Virus record (IMG/VR): IMGVR_UViG_3300049491_000955
Coordinates: 1-64,000 of that record
Length of the DNA stretch: 64,000 bases
Direction: 5' to 3' (one strand)
Origin: a virus
The notes beneath the pieces are model-generated. The model worked only from the letters and a program-made list of their open reading frames with translations. It did not search any database and was not told the origin of the DNA. The translations under genes and the position numbers were made by a program. Positions 17,008 through 24,462 of this stretch are shown piece after piece. Position 1 is the stretch's first letter; the number at the start of each line of letters is the position of its first letter.

Positions 17008-17541
17008 ATGACACGAAAAGAATTGGTTGCTCAAATAAAAGAACTGCGAATTGAATTGGAAGCTAAAAACATAGACTTTCCTTCTATTCATTTGGGTAGA
17101 GCGACAAATATTGAAATTGAAAAATGGATTACTCAAGCTTCTTTTACTTTTGAAAATTTTCAAGCAGACGCTCCTCACATTGAATTTCAGCACGAAGTTG
17201 ATAGTCGATCGATAGAAGTAACTATGAAAAACGAAGTTAAAGAATACAACATTACTCCTCAAGAGCTTCAAGAGTACTGGAAAGAAACTTTGAAAGCTCC
17301 TTTTAAACTTAAGCAAAAAGTTAAAGTCAACTTGTTGCCAAAGTCTTACGAAAAATCTGTCTGTCGTATTGCCGCTGACTGGGGAATGCTAATTCGTCCA
17401 GCATTATCACAACAATTTATGTGTTTTGATTTGTATGCAGGCGATCGCATCTTCTGCCACGGCACTCTCTCTACTATTCGCTATTACATCAACTATCACT
17501 CTGGCTCTACCTGTATGGTTGATTTCTCTACACACAAATAA
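17008..17541 (+). CDS. Hypothetical protein with helical N-terminus
   Basis: 177 residues. The first 45 ('TRKELVAQIKELRIELEAKN') look like a SAP-like or short coiled-coil helix pair; the C-terminal half ('SVCRIAADWGML...DLYAGDRIFC') is compact and strand-rich. No known motif. First of a group of four small rightward genes (17008, 17587, 17963, 18157) ending at a terminator. Good ribosome site AGAGGG. Confidence 0.6.
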   Translation: MTRKELVAQIKELRIELEAKNIDFPSIHLGRATNIEIEKWITQASFTFENFQADAPHIEFQHEVDSRSIEVTMKNEVKEYNITPQELQEYWKETLKAPFKLKQKVKVNLLPKSYEKSVCRIAADWGMLIRPALSQQFMCFDLYAGDRIFCHGTLSTIRYYINYHSGSTCMVDFSTHK

Positions 17542-17586
17542 TCTTTTTGGCGGAGAAATCCGCCACCCAAGCTGTAAACATGTAAA

Positions 17587-17931
17587 ATGCGTAAAGATCT
17601 TAAAACCCTTAACGAACAAAGAATAAGATTTAAAGCCACCGTTGAACGGTTCGGCAAAAAGACTAATTATCACGGGTTCCCCGAATCGACCATACTATTT
17701 ACTTGTGTCTCTCGTGTAGATACAGGCAAGCAAGTTACAGATCATATCTGGTTTACTGTTGGCAAAACGATTCAAGCCTTAAACTTAAAACCTGGGGATG
17801 TCGTAGAATTTGATGCTCGTGTAGGTGACTACGTAAAAGGATATGTTAATTACCGTGAATACATAGATGAGCGAATAATAGACTACAAACTTAATCGTCC
17901 TACTCGTTTTGTAAAAATTGCAGTAGTTTAA
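17587..17931 (+). CDS. Conserved phage hypothetical protein, OB-fold-like
   Basis: 114 residues with a beta-rich pattern: 'FKATVERFGKKTNYHGFPESTILF', 'VTDHIWF', 'LKPGDVVEFDARVGDYVKGYVNYRE', 'DYKLNRPTRFVKI'. This pattern is shared by small proteins in many phages and mobile elements and looks like an OB fold, so nucleic-acid binding is plausible. Function is not established as far as I know. It follows the 17008 gene in the same transcript. Confidence 0.7.
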   Translation: MRKDLKTLNEQRIRFKATVERFGKKTNYHGFPESTILFTCVSRVDTGKQVTDHIWFTVGKTIQALNLKPGDVVEFDARVGDYVKGYVNYREYIDERIIDYKLNRPTRFVKIAVV

Positions 17932-17962
17932 TTGTGTTGCTACCTCTGCGTACATACTTTAA

Positions 17963-18160
17963 ATGGTAAACACAAAAAATAAAATGAACAACAAACCTTT
18001 GCGACTTAAAAGTATCATTTGGCTCGAAAGAATTATCACAATTCTTGCAATCATTAACGGACTTCTTGTCTTTAATCTTGTTAATCAACTACTTGGATTC
18101 GCAATGATCTCTGTAGCTATCTCTGCATACCTACTTTGGATGTCTGCACATAAAAAATGA
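17963..18160 (+). CDS. Small two-helix membrane protein
   Basis: 65 residues with a basic N-terminus and two hydrophobic segments ('ITILAIINGLLVFNLV' and 'LLGFAMISVAISAYLLW'). The stop overlaps the start of the next membrane peptide (ATGA), so the two are translationally coupled. A holin or antiholin role is possible but nothing specific shows it. An internal ATG at 17984 is an alternative start. Confidence 0.6.
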   Translation: MVNTKNKMNNKPLRLKSIIWLERIITILAIINGLLVFNLVNQLLGFAMISVAISAYLLWMSAHKK

Positions 18161-18303
18161 AAAAGTTCAATCTAACCTACAAAGAGTGGCGCTTTATTAT
18201 TCTTTTAGCTGCCACCCTTTTTCTTATCTTCTTTGTTAATGACGTACTTGCTTTTATTTTTTCTCTAGGATGTATGGTAATTAATCTCACGGTTGACCAA
18301 TAA
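18157..18303 (+). CDS. Second small membrane peptide, coupled to the previous gene
   Basis: 48 residues: charged N-terminus 'MKKFNLTYKEWR' then two hydrophobic stretches ('FIILLAATLFLIFFV' and 'VLAFIFSLGCMVINL'). Its ATG overlaps the TGA of the upstream gene. Two adjacent small membrane proteins before a strong terminator resemble a lysis pair in layout only. Confidence 0.55.
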   Translation: MKKFNLTYKEWRFIILLAATLFLIFFVNDVLAFIFSLGCMVINLTVDQ

Positions 18304-18306
18304 GCC

Positions 18307-18338
18307 AAAAAGCCTCTGAGTTATTCAGAGGCTTTTTC
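18307..18338. terminator. Bidirectional terminator between converging genes
   Basis: AAAAAGCCTCTGA / TCAGAGGCTTTTT, T-runs on both strands, placed between the membrane peptides and the minus-strand BRO gene. Confidence 0.9.
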
Positions 18339-18353
18339 TGTCAATCTGTTAGT

Positions 18354-18899
18354 CTAACAACCGACTTGAACGCCAGAAGTCAGTCGATTATTTTGGCGCA
18401 TCCGCTTCTCCCAACCTGAACTTCCATATTTGAATCGCGCGATCGTCGCTCTAGCTTCATCTAGTTTGAGGCTAGTAACGTTTAAATCGCCTACTAGCTG
18501 GACATTCTCTTGCTCTAAATGTTGTATATAAGCGCTTGCACTAGCCAGAGTTGCTTTATCGGTTTTTGCAAAAGCGTAACCCTGGCTTTTCAGCTTTGGG
18601 AGCAAATCGCGTTTTAACCAACGTTTAAATTTTTGTGCTGACTCTGACTTTGAAGCAAGAATTAATCCCCATACACCATACTCAGACACAAACCAAACTG
18701 GACTTTTTAGTCCAATGTCAACCAAAGCTCTCTCATCCTCTTCTGTATTGGCAGGAATCGTCAAAGAAGGATTAGAAAATTCTAAAACCTTACAAAGGTG
18801 AGAGCCTTGATGCCAGGTCAGTCCTTGTTCATCAACAAAAGATTTTATTTTTGTTTCTGAAAACTGACTCAATACAATTTCTATTTCATTTGAAGTCAT
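18354..18899 (-). CDS. BRO-N domain protein (antirepressor-like), copy 1
   Basis: 181 residues. Residues about 15-115 match the Bro-N domain: 'FVDEQGLTWHQGSHLCKVLEFSNPS', 'VWFVSEYGVWGLILASKSESAQKFKRWLKRDLLPKLK.QGY'. A coiled-coil segment (about 125-160) follows. The last 15 residues, starting 'MRQNNRLTSG', are identical to those of the next BRO gene, and the DNA there is identical over 39 bp. BRO proteins bind DNA and act as phage antirepressors or regulators. A double palindromic operator lies directly upstream, suggesting autoregulation. Confidence 0.85.
   Translation of the reverse strand: MTSNEIEIVLSQFSETKIKSFVDEQGLTWHQGSHLCKVLEFSNPSLTIPANTEEDERALVDIGLKSPVWFVSEYGVWGLILASKSESAQKFKRWLKRDLLPKLKSQGYAFAKTDKATLASASAYIQHLEQENVQLVGDLNVTSLKLDEARATIARFKYGSSGWEKRMRQNNRLTSGVQVGC
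18364..18402. repeat. 39-bp direct repeat, copy 1 (end of BRO copy 1)
   Basis: Identical to 19012-19050. It starts ACTTGAACGCCAGAAG and ends TTTTGGCGCATC; CGCCAGAA and TTTTGGCG inside form an imperfect inverted repeat. Confidence 0.95.
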
Positions 18900-18916
18900 T
18901 TTTCCCTACTCCGTAG

Positions 18917-18965
18917 TCCTATGTTTACATAGTATACCATAGGATGTCCTATGTAAACATAGTAC
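18917..18965 (-). promoter_or_regulatory. Operator pair and promoter of BRO copy 1
   Basis: Two near-identical palindromes, CTATGTTTACATAG and CTATGTAAACATAG, about 29 bp apart, flanking a minus-strand TATACT -10 box and covering the -35 region. Clear repressor-binding architecture. Confidence 0.8.
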
Positions 18966-19001
18966 TGAGATTTTTTTTAATTCGTGACAGACTTGTTTGG
19001 A

Positions 19002-19556
19002 TTAACAGCCAACTTGAACGCCAGAAGTCAGTCGATTATTTTGGCGCATCGTGCGATCGCCCCTATCCTGCGGTTCGTAACGCCGTAATCTGGATCTGAG
19101 TCTGTTGCATTCCAACTGCAATCCATTGAAGTCCGATTCCAAGTACATTTTGTCTTCCACCAGATCCTCGCGTTGCTTGCACAGCCTCACAACTTCTGCC
19201 TGCAACTGTTCAACCGTGGCGTTCGGCATCACGTATACACCACGGCTTCTCAACTTTGGGAGGACTTCCTCTGTCAACCAGTCTTGAAAATCTACCGCTA
19301 TTGGAGCTTTAGAACGCAAAAGCAAACGATAAACGCCAGATTCTGACACATAGTTAGACGGTCTTCCTTTACCTAGCTGAAATTCTCTGTACTGATGCTG
19401 CTTGCAATGTTGCGTTATTGCTTCAAAAGCATTAGAAAATTTCAATACCTTGCAAACTTCTGACGCTCTAAACCAGTACCTCAAATGATCTGGCTCATTT
19501 GGGAGTTCAATAAAAACTATTTTTTTGTTTTCAAACAATTCGGCTAACTGATGCAT
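19002..19556 (-). CDS. BRO-N domain protein (antirepressor-like), copy 2
   Basis: 184 residues with a Bro-N domain at about 12-105: 'FRASEVCKVLKFSNAFEA', 'NYVSESGVYRLLLRSKAPIAVDFQDWLTEEVLPKLRSRG'. A coiled-coil segment (about 115-160) follows, then the same terminal residues as copy 1. Between the shared start motif 'CKVLEFSN/CKVLKFSN' and the shared tail the two proteins are strongly diverged, so the identical tail is not simply recent duplication. Its promoter is consensus-like with an inverted repeat inside the spacer. Likely a second regulator of the same kind with different specificity. Confidence 0.85.
   Translation of the reverse strand: MHQLAELFENKKIVFIELPNEPDHLRYWFRASEVCKVLKFSNAFEAITQHCKQHQYREFQLGKGRPSNYVSESGVYRLLLRSKAPIAVDFQDWLTEEVLPKLRSRGVYVMPNATVEQLQAEVVRLCKQREDLVEDKMYLESDFNGLQLECNRLRSRLRRYEPQDRGDRTMRQNNRLTSGVQVGC
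19012..19050. repeat. 39-bp direct repeat, copy 2 (end of BRO copy 2)
   Basis: Identical to 18364-18402; the flanks (TAACA.CC) are also similar just outside the identical block. Confidence 0.95.
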
Positions 19557-19579
19557 GATTCTTTTACTAGAAAATCCTA

Positions 19580-19616
19580 TTTAATAGATACTATAGATTT
19601 TTCTATTAAATGTCAA
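19580..19616 (-). promoter_or_regulatory. Promoter and operator of BRO copy 2
   Basis: Minus-strand TTGACA, 17-base spacer, TAGTAT. The spacer and the -10 edge carry TTTAATAGA / TCTATTAAA, a 9-bp inverted repeat. Confidence 0.8.
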
Positions 19617-20460
19617 ACAGCCAAAGTTTACCGATTTAATGGGTTTAACTCGTTTAGCGATATTTTTCGGTAAAGTCAATACTTTGCGCCACAAGTCGCA
19701 GAAATGCACTCGCTATCTTTCTAGGCTTCAAAAGCATCGAACTACCTTTTAGCCAACAGACCCACCTTCCTGCCCTTCCTAGCCATCGACTGGCAGAAGT
19801 TTGCCGCTTTCCTGTAAAAGACAATGCCAACTATGCGATCGCCTTTATCCTAATTTCTCCTTTGTCACAGTTCTTTTTCAGGTGTCACAGTACTTTTCTT
19901 TTTAAACCTGATTGCCTGTACTTCTTACACAGTAAGTAGTTGAGCGTTAAACATATTGGAAATGTTTGAAGAAGCTTCCGTTCTGTTGACTTAACTTTGA
20001 GCTTTTTAATCAGCTTCTAATCACTTTTTATTTATTTTTCTCTCTACCATCTCTTGTGCATTTTGTCTAGCTTTTTCAAGGAATTAGCGAGTGTCACAGT
20101 GCTTTCCTATAACTTTTATGATTCCAAACGGGCTGGGATGTATGTATAGCAAGGGAGGAACAGTACTTTGGAAAATAAAGTTTGGGTTCTGTCACACTAG
20201 TCCCGTATATAGAATTAACTGCTATACGGGATTACTGTGACACCTACAGTTTATTACAGGAATGCGACATTGCTTGGATTTATACCAGGAAGGCGTTTCA
20301 GGCTTTAACTTTTTTACTGGTTATTTGCTTGATGGACACCGAGAAATACTGTCTAGTCACTGAAAACTCACTGAAAGCGACTGAAGTGTACTAGTTTTCT
20401 GTACTAGCGTATTACATCCATCTTTCGTAAAATACTACAAAAACTTTTAAATGTCTTTCC
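19617..20460. other. Noncoding region with TGTCACAG motifs; possible origin or partition site
   Basis: About 850 bp with no convincing gene (a 70-codon frame at 20182 lies across the inverted repeat and lacks a ribosome site). TGTCACAG occurs at 19863, 19883 and 20092, with further GTCACA and TGTGAC copies in the inverted repeat at 20191-20241. The same motif recurs in the other main noncoding region at 59.1-59.8 kb. Confidence 0.5.
20191..20241. repeat. Two-part inverted repeat with TGTGAC ends
   Basis: Outer GTCACA/TGTGAC and inner TCCCGTATA/TATACGGGA arms around a 13-base centre. A related arrangement occurs at 59136-59177. Confidence 0.8.
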
Positions 20461-20489
20461 TTGACTTTTCATTTATTCTCGGTTACTAT
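20461..20489 (+). promoter_or_regulatory. Promoter TTGACT-17-TACTAT
   Basis: Near-consensus promoter 22 bases before the 20512 gene; the leader carries GAGGT as ribosome site. The same boxes occur at 63800-63828. Confidence 0.75.
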
Positions 20490-20511
20490 AAAAACAAGGC
20501 AAAGAGGTTAG

Positions 20512-20847
20512 ATGATGTACAAAGAGGACAACGAGAGAAATGAAGGTTATTTACCAGGGAACAAGCGAGTTACGGTGCAATTACCTCCCCAATTAATAGA
20601 TGTAGCTAAAAGCTACGCGGGAAACTCTTTAAGCTCTGTTGCAGCAGTGCAAAAAGTTTTAGATGATTTGGCGCAAGCTCGTTTAATACCTGCTGAAGAC
20701 TCTAGGGAATCAATTTCACTAGATGTTACAACTCAACGTGAAATTTCAAAAGCTTGTGACAGACATCCTTCTCAATGGCGACGTGCAGCTTACGAAGCTA
20801 TTTGGAAGATAATCGACGCTTCTCAAGTCAAACAAAAATTAAATTAA
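20512..20847 (+). CDS. Small protein, possibly ribbon-helix-helix DNA binder
   Basis: 111 residues. 'NKRVTVQLPPQLIDVAKSYAG' is the strand-helix start of a ribbon-helix-helix fold, and 'SVAAVQKVLDDLAQ' could be its second helix. The C-terminal part ('CDRHPSQWRRAAYEAIWKII') is helical. First gene after a strong promoter, followed 13 bases later by 20861. A regulator or partition accessory is plausible given the motif-rich noncoding region just upstream; not proven. Confidence 0.6.
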   Translation: MMYKEDNERNEGYLPGNKRVTVQLPPQLIDVAKSYAGNSLSSVAAVQKVLDDLAQARLIPAEDSRESISLDVTTQREISKACDRHPSQWRRAAYEAIWKIIDASQVKQKLN

Positions 20848-20860
20848 TAAAGGCTGACAA

Positions 20861-21517
20861 ATGTATACTTTCAATCGTTCACACAATCAAAATCCTAATT
20901 ACGGAAAAAATGGTTTTATTTACCCAGGACAGCTTGTTTTGAAACAGCAGTTTTCTGGATCTTTACTAGATAAAAGCGGAAACCGTTATTTAACTGGTTT
21001 TAATCTTTACATAAAAGTTGAAACAGTTGAGAATTGTACAGGAATTGCTGTTAAACCATTTAAAGAAATGGAACCAATTAGTTTGTTAACTTTAGTTTTC
21101 AGTAAACATGAGAACCAATTTTCGGAAAAAGTTATTGTTGTTCCTGACGATTTAGGGTTTGTTGTTGCTTTAAATACTTGTCGTATGTTTGAAGAACTAT
21201 TAACAAAAAGTTCTCAGACCAAACAAGACCTATCTCTTGTGTATGATTACATGGAGCTAAATACTATAGATATCAAAGAGGTTCTTTGTCAAACAGCTAA
21301 AGAGAAAAGAGTCTTTCAAACAAAACTTGCCAAGATAAAACAGCACAGGAAAGGCTGCGAGAGTGAAACAGAACCAGGTGTTTCAATTAGTTCATTGTTG
21401 AGTTCAAAAGGATTCAAAAAAGATTTTAATTCTAATGCAAAAACAAAGGAATCAAATAAAGAGACTAGCGGAACAGTTTCTCTGTCGCAAAGAATAAACC
21501 CTGACTACGATTTTTAA
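20861..21517 (+). CDS. Hypothetical protein
   Basis: 218 residues. A beta-rich N-terminal half ('GQLVLKQQFSGSLLDKSG', 'NLYIKVETVENCTGIAVKPF') and a charged, Ser/Lys-rich C-terminal tail likely to be disordered. No family recognised. Same transcript as 20512. A phage single-strand-binding or recombination accessory role would fit the shape, but no motif supports it. Confidence 0.6.
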   Translation: MYTFNRSHNQNPNYGKNGFIYPGQLVLKQQFSGSLLDKSGNRYLTGFNLYIKVETVENCTGIAVKPFKEMEPISLLTLVFSKHENQFSEKVIVVPDDLGFVVALNTCRMFEELLTKSSQTKQDLSLVYDYMELNTIDIKEVLCQTAKEKRVFQTKLAKIKQHRKGCESETEPGVSISSLLSSKGFKKDFNSNAKTKESNKETSGTVSLSQRINPDYDF

Positions 21518-21622
21518 CGTTACAATTGCGGCAACACCCTAATGTTATGAGATCAAATCCCAGAAGTACTATTACTTTTGGGATTTTTCTTGTAAACTGT
21601 TTAGGACTTATTCAGAGCGACT

Positions 21623-22237
21623 ATGTTACTAAACGATTTACAGATTGCAGACTTCGCAGAGAAGAAGGGAATGATTACCCCTTACTATCCCAGTTTGGTA
21701 TCAGAGGTGGAAGTGCGATCGCACCCAGATATTCCTCCAGCCATCCGAAAAGTTATCAGCTATGGACAGGGGAGCTTTGGATATGACTTGCGGTTGTCTT
21801 CGTCAGAATTTAAAATATTCCGGCATATCCCAGGGCAGATTGTAAATCCTAAAGAATTTAATCCGGAGATGCTGATGAATGTGGCTCTCTACTCTGATAG
21901 ATGGGGAGACTTTTTTATTTTACCAAGCCATACTTATGGACTGGGACTGGCTATAGAAAAGTTTGATATTCCAAGAAATATTACCTGTATTTTTCTAACA
22001 AAAAGTACATATGCAAGGGCTGGTATAATCTGGAATATTACGCCAGGAGAGGCTGGGTGGCGGGGACATCTGACATTAGAAGTATCCAACAGCAGTCATT
22101 CTGACGTGAGGATATACGCTAACGAGGGAGTAGTGCAGACGTTATTTTTAAAAGGGGAGCCTTGCGCTGTTAGCTATGACGATCGCAAGGGTAAGTATCA
22201 AGATCAACCGAGTGAGATTGTAACTTCTCGAGTATGA
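21623..22237 (+). CDS. dcd: dCTP deaminase
   Basis: 204 residues. The trimeric dUTPase-fold signature is complete: 'GQGSFGYDLRL' near the start, 'PSHTYGLGLAIEKF', 'KSTYARAGI', and the active-site motif 'TPGEAGWRGHLTLEV' with the catalytic glutamate. It converts dCTP to dUTP, feeding dTMP synthesis by the ThyX encoded two genes downstream. Length is close to bacterial Dcd. Overlaps the next gene by four bases (ATGA). The 80 bases between 21518 and the start hold only a short hairpin-like stretch. Confidence 0.93.
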   Translation: MLLNDLQIADFAEKKGMITPYYPSLVSEVEVRSHPDIPPAIRKVISYGQGSFGYDLRLSSSEFKIFRHIPGQIVNPKEFNPEMLMNVALYSDRWGDFFILPSHTYGLGLAIEKFDIPRNITCIFLTKSTYARAGIIWNITPGEAGWRGHLTLEVSNSSHSDVRIYANEGVVQTLFLKGEPCAVSYDDRKGKYQDQPSEIVTSRV

Positions 22238-22542
22238 ATTTAAAATCTCTTTGGGATAACTATTGGAAATTTTGTGATTATATTTGGGGATGGGAAGAAG
22301 AAATGGAAACTACTGAGCAAGAATCAAATAACAATGTTGAGCATCCTTCTCATTATAATCAAGGCGACATCGAGTGCATTGATGCGATTAAAGCAGCGTT
22401 AACGCCCGAAGAATTCGAGGGATTTATCAAAGGAACTGTTATTAAGTATATGTGGCGGGCTAAACATAAAGGACAGATGGAAGACATGAAGAAAGGATGG
22501 TTTTATCTAAACTGGATGTTGAGCTTTTCGGAAAAGAAATAA
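22234..22542 (+). CDS. DUF3310 protein
   Basis: 102 residues. After an acidic linker the DUF3310 core is clear: 'VEHPSHYNQGDIECIDAIKAAL', 'FEGFIKGTVIKYMWRAKHK' and 'DMKKGWFYLNWML'. The family is widespread in phages, often beside nucleotide-metabolism genes as here, and its biochemical role is not firmly known to me. Translationally coupled to dcd. An internal ATG at 22303 would give the conserved core alone. Confidence 0.85.
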   Translation: MNLKSLWDNYWKFCDYIWGWEEEMETTEQESNNNVEHPSHYNQGDIECIDAIKAALTPEEFEGFIKGTVIKYMWRAKHKGQMEDMKKGWFYLNWMLSFSEKK

Positions 22543-22592
22543 AACCATCTTCGATATGTTAAAATGATAGACAGAGACAATTAGGGTAGACA

Positions 22593-23321
22593 ATGGATAA
22601 GTTATTCCAAGTTAATGTATTAGCTCAGACGCCAAATCCTCAACAAACAATTTACGCTGCTTTGCATCAAGACTATAACTCAAATTATGTTTGGGATGAA
22701 TGGCAGAAAGAAGGTTTCCCATCTGAAGAGAAGTGCGGAGAGATTGCAGTAAAAAGATTGCTTGAGGGCGATGCCGGACACTGGGGAGCTATAGAACATC
22801 CACAAATAATCTTTAGCACTGGTTATTTTCCTCACTCTGCTATGCAGCAGTTACGTACACACAGGAATATCTCCTTCGATGTTCAATCTTTTCGTTACAC
22901 TTCTGATAAAGTAATAGCTGTTGCTGAAGATAAACTTGACGTAGAGAAAGTGTTTTATTTGCGACCTGTTGGCGACTATACAGACAGACAAGGAGCTAAA
23001 TATCACTATTCTAGTCAATGGCGAGAAAATGATTTACTCGCTAGGCGGATGGCAGCAAAGGAATACAAATACAATATAAGCCAAGGGATGAGCGAAGAAC
23101 ATGCTAGAGGTGGCTTGTCTTTCGATTATCGCCAGCATTTTGTCGTCAGTTGTAATGCTCGTGCTTTTCTTCACTTGGCTGACTTAAGAGCCAAAAAGAA
23201 TGCTCAATTAGAATGTCAACAATTTATTGAGCTATGTTGGCCACATTTTGAGAAATGGTGTCCAGCGATCGCAGACTACTACAAAAAACATCGTTACGGC
23301 AAAGCGAGGTTGGCTCCTTGA
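22593..23321 (+). CDS. thyX: Flavin-dependent thymidylate synthase
   Basis: 242 residues with the ThyX signature 'RTHRNISFDVQSFRYT' (RHR-x7-S type, about 86-101), an upstream 'EHPQIIFSTGYFPHSAMQQ' and a C-terminal 'LADLRAKKNAQLECQQFIELCW' helix. It methylates dUMP to dTMP using methylene-tetrahydrofolate and FAD. Together with dcd this gives the phage a complete dCTP-to-dTMP route apart from dUTPase. Good ribosome site AGGGTAG. Confidence 0.95.
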   Translation: MDKLFQVNVLAQTPNPQQTIYAALHQDYNSNYVWDEWQKEGFPSEEKCGEIAVKRLLEGDAGHWGAIEHPQIIFSTGYFPHSAMQQLRTHRNISFDVQSFRYTSDKVIAVAEDKLDVEKVFYLRPVGDYTDRQGAKYHYSSQWRENDLLARRMAAKEYKYNISQGMSEEHARGGLSFDYRQHFVVSCNARAFLHLADLRAKKNAQLECQQFIELCWPHFEKWCPAIADYYKKHRYGKARLAP

Positions 23322-23326
23322 TCAAT

Positions 23327-23608
23327 ATGCAAATTTCTTCTGACTTCTCTCAACTTCTGTCTCAACTTCTTTTAGCTTTAAGCGTTTTTCTTTTAGCTCT
23401 TTTAGCTCACAATATGCGTAGTAGAATTAAAGCTTTAGAAATAGAGCAGAAGAAGCTCAAGAAAAGAGTTTCTAACTTGATTCTTGCTACTACTGAAGAA
23501 GCTTTAAACTCGTTTAGTGACATTGAAAAAGATTTTGATGACTGGGTAGAATTGCTAAGTCCTCCAAATCAATCTAAAGATTCGGCAAAGTCTAGTAAAG
23601 AAAGCTAG
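23327..23608 (+). CDS. Small membrane-anchored coiled-coil protein
   Basis: 93 residues: N-terminal helix with a transmembrane stretch ('LLLALSVFLLALLA'), then 'IKALEIEQKKLKKRVSNLI', a short coiled coil, and an acidic C-terminus. I start at the ATG after the thyX stop, not at the longer frame inside thyX. The layout (single TM plus coiled coil) is that of spanin- or anchor-like proteins but the family is unknown. Confidence 0.5.
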   Translation: MQISSDFSQLLSQLLLALSVFLLALLAHNMRSRIKALEIEQKKLKKRVSNLILATTEEALNSFSDIEKDFDDWVELLSPPNQSKDSAKSSKES

Positions 23609-23646
23609 TTTTGAAGCTTTTGATACTATCAATAAAATTTAAACTT

Positions 23647-23676
23647 GAGTAGTCTTAAGGTAATTTATTTTATACT
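23647..23676 (+). promoter_or_regulatory. Possible promoter with GAGTAGTCTTA element
   Basis: GAGTAGTCTTA followed by a TATACT box. The 11-mer also occurs at 61697 in a promoter, with close variants at 36514 (minus) and 37075. The 25-codon hydrophobic frame right after it (GTG 23680) starts too close to the -10 to be supported. Confidence 0.4.
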
Positions 23677-23742
23677 TTAGTGACTACTCAAATTATTGTT
23701 TTGTGGGCAATCTGGTTAGGTTGTCTTATTCTGTTTGTATTT

Positions 23743-23994
23743 TTACTTTTCGTTTAAATCTTCTTCGTCTTCTGCCTCTGCTAGTAGAGCAAATTCTTCA
23801 ATAGGAGGATTTTCTTTAAACATTTCTAATGCATTATCTTGGGTAGTTTGATCGACTTTGGCAAATTGCAGAAGTTCTCCAACCGGTTCTAATGCCTCTG
23901 AGTCTGGTTTGAAGGTTTTATTCATAATGCCAGTGTATAGCGAAAAAGTAAAAACCAAAACTATGATAAACGATCGAGTCTTGGCGATCATCAA
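23743..23994 (-). CDS. Small membrane-anchored acidic protein
   Basis: 83 residues: basic N-terminus, one hydrophobic segment ('SFIIVLVFTFSLYTGIM'), and an acidic C-terminal domain ending in a run of Asp/Glu. No cleavage or lipobox motif is clear. No family recognised. Confidence 0.5.
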   Translation of the reverse strand: MMIAKTRSFIIVLVFTFSLYTGIMNKTFKPDSEALEPVGELLQFAKVDQTTQDNALEMFKENPPIEEFALLAEAEDEEDLNEK

Positions 23995-24057
23995 ATCTTC
24001 CTAGGTAGCGATCACGGAAAAGAATAGTAATGCCATCCCATTTAAACTTTTTTCTTT

Positions 24058-24423
24058 TCATTCTTTTTTTACTGTTACAGGTCTAGTGACTTTTGCGTTT
24101 ACAAAATCATCAATTACTTTGACTAATATTTTTTGATCAAATTCAAACCATTCGTTTCTTACTTTCCATCTTTCGTATTTCTTTTTTAGTTGAGCTTCAA
24201 ACTTTGTTATGTCTTTGCTGTAAACGAAAGTTACTATTTCTATTTCGTAGGCATTCTGACCGCTATTTAGTTGAGCTTGTCGAAGTCTTGGATGTTTTCT
24301 TGTAATTCCAATTTTAAATCTTTTTGTTCCCTTGGCTTGCATAAAGTATACATAACCTTCTTTGGAAAGAATAGTTTTTTTCTTTTTCACTTCCATACTA
24401 TTTAGTCTCTGTTTATTTATCAT
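24058..24423 (-). CDS. T5orf172 / GIY-YIG-type nuclease-like protein
   Basis: 121 residues. 'GYVYFMQAKGTKRFKIGITR', 'RLRQAQLNSGQNAYEIEIV' and 'FEAQLKKKYERWKVRNEWFEF' are the conserved segments of the T5orf172/Mug113 family in the GIY-YIG superfamily. The same domain forms the N-terminus of the nuclease at 59879. Phage members are short, as here. Whether it cleaves DNA is unknown. An ATG at 24396 is an alternative start. Divergent from the cytosine methylase. Confidence 0.78.
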   Translation of the reverse strand: MINKQRLNSMEVKKKKTILSKEGYVYFMQAKGTKRFKIGITRKHPRLRQAQLNSGQNAYEIEIVTFVYSKDITKFEAQLKKKYERWKVRNEWFEFDQKILVKVIDDFVNAKVTRPVTVKKE

Positions 24424-24462
24424 TCAGAGATATAATGAGAGTATAGTTACTAGCATGTATTT

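Noticed and set aside
20182-20394. 70-codon rightward frame in the noncoding region
   Set aside because: It runs through the inverted repeat at 20191-20241, has no ribosome site and no protein-like composition.
21526-21786. 86-codon frame overlapping dcd
   Set aside because: Out of frame with the clearly conserved dCTP deaminase.
23680-23757. 25-codon hydrophobic frame with GTG start
   Set aside because: The GTG lies four bases after a TATACT box, so it would be at or before the transcript start, and no ribosome site exists.
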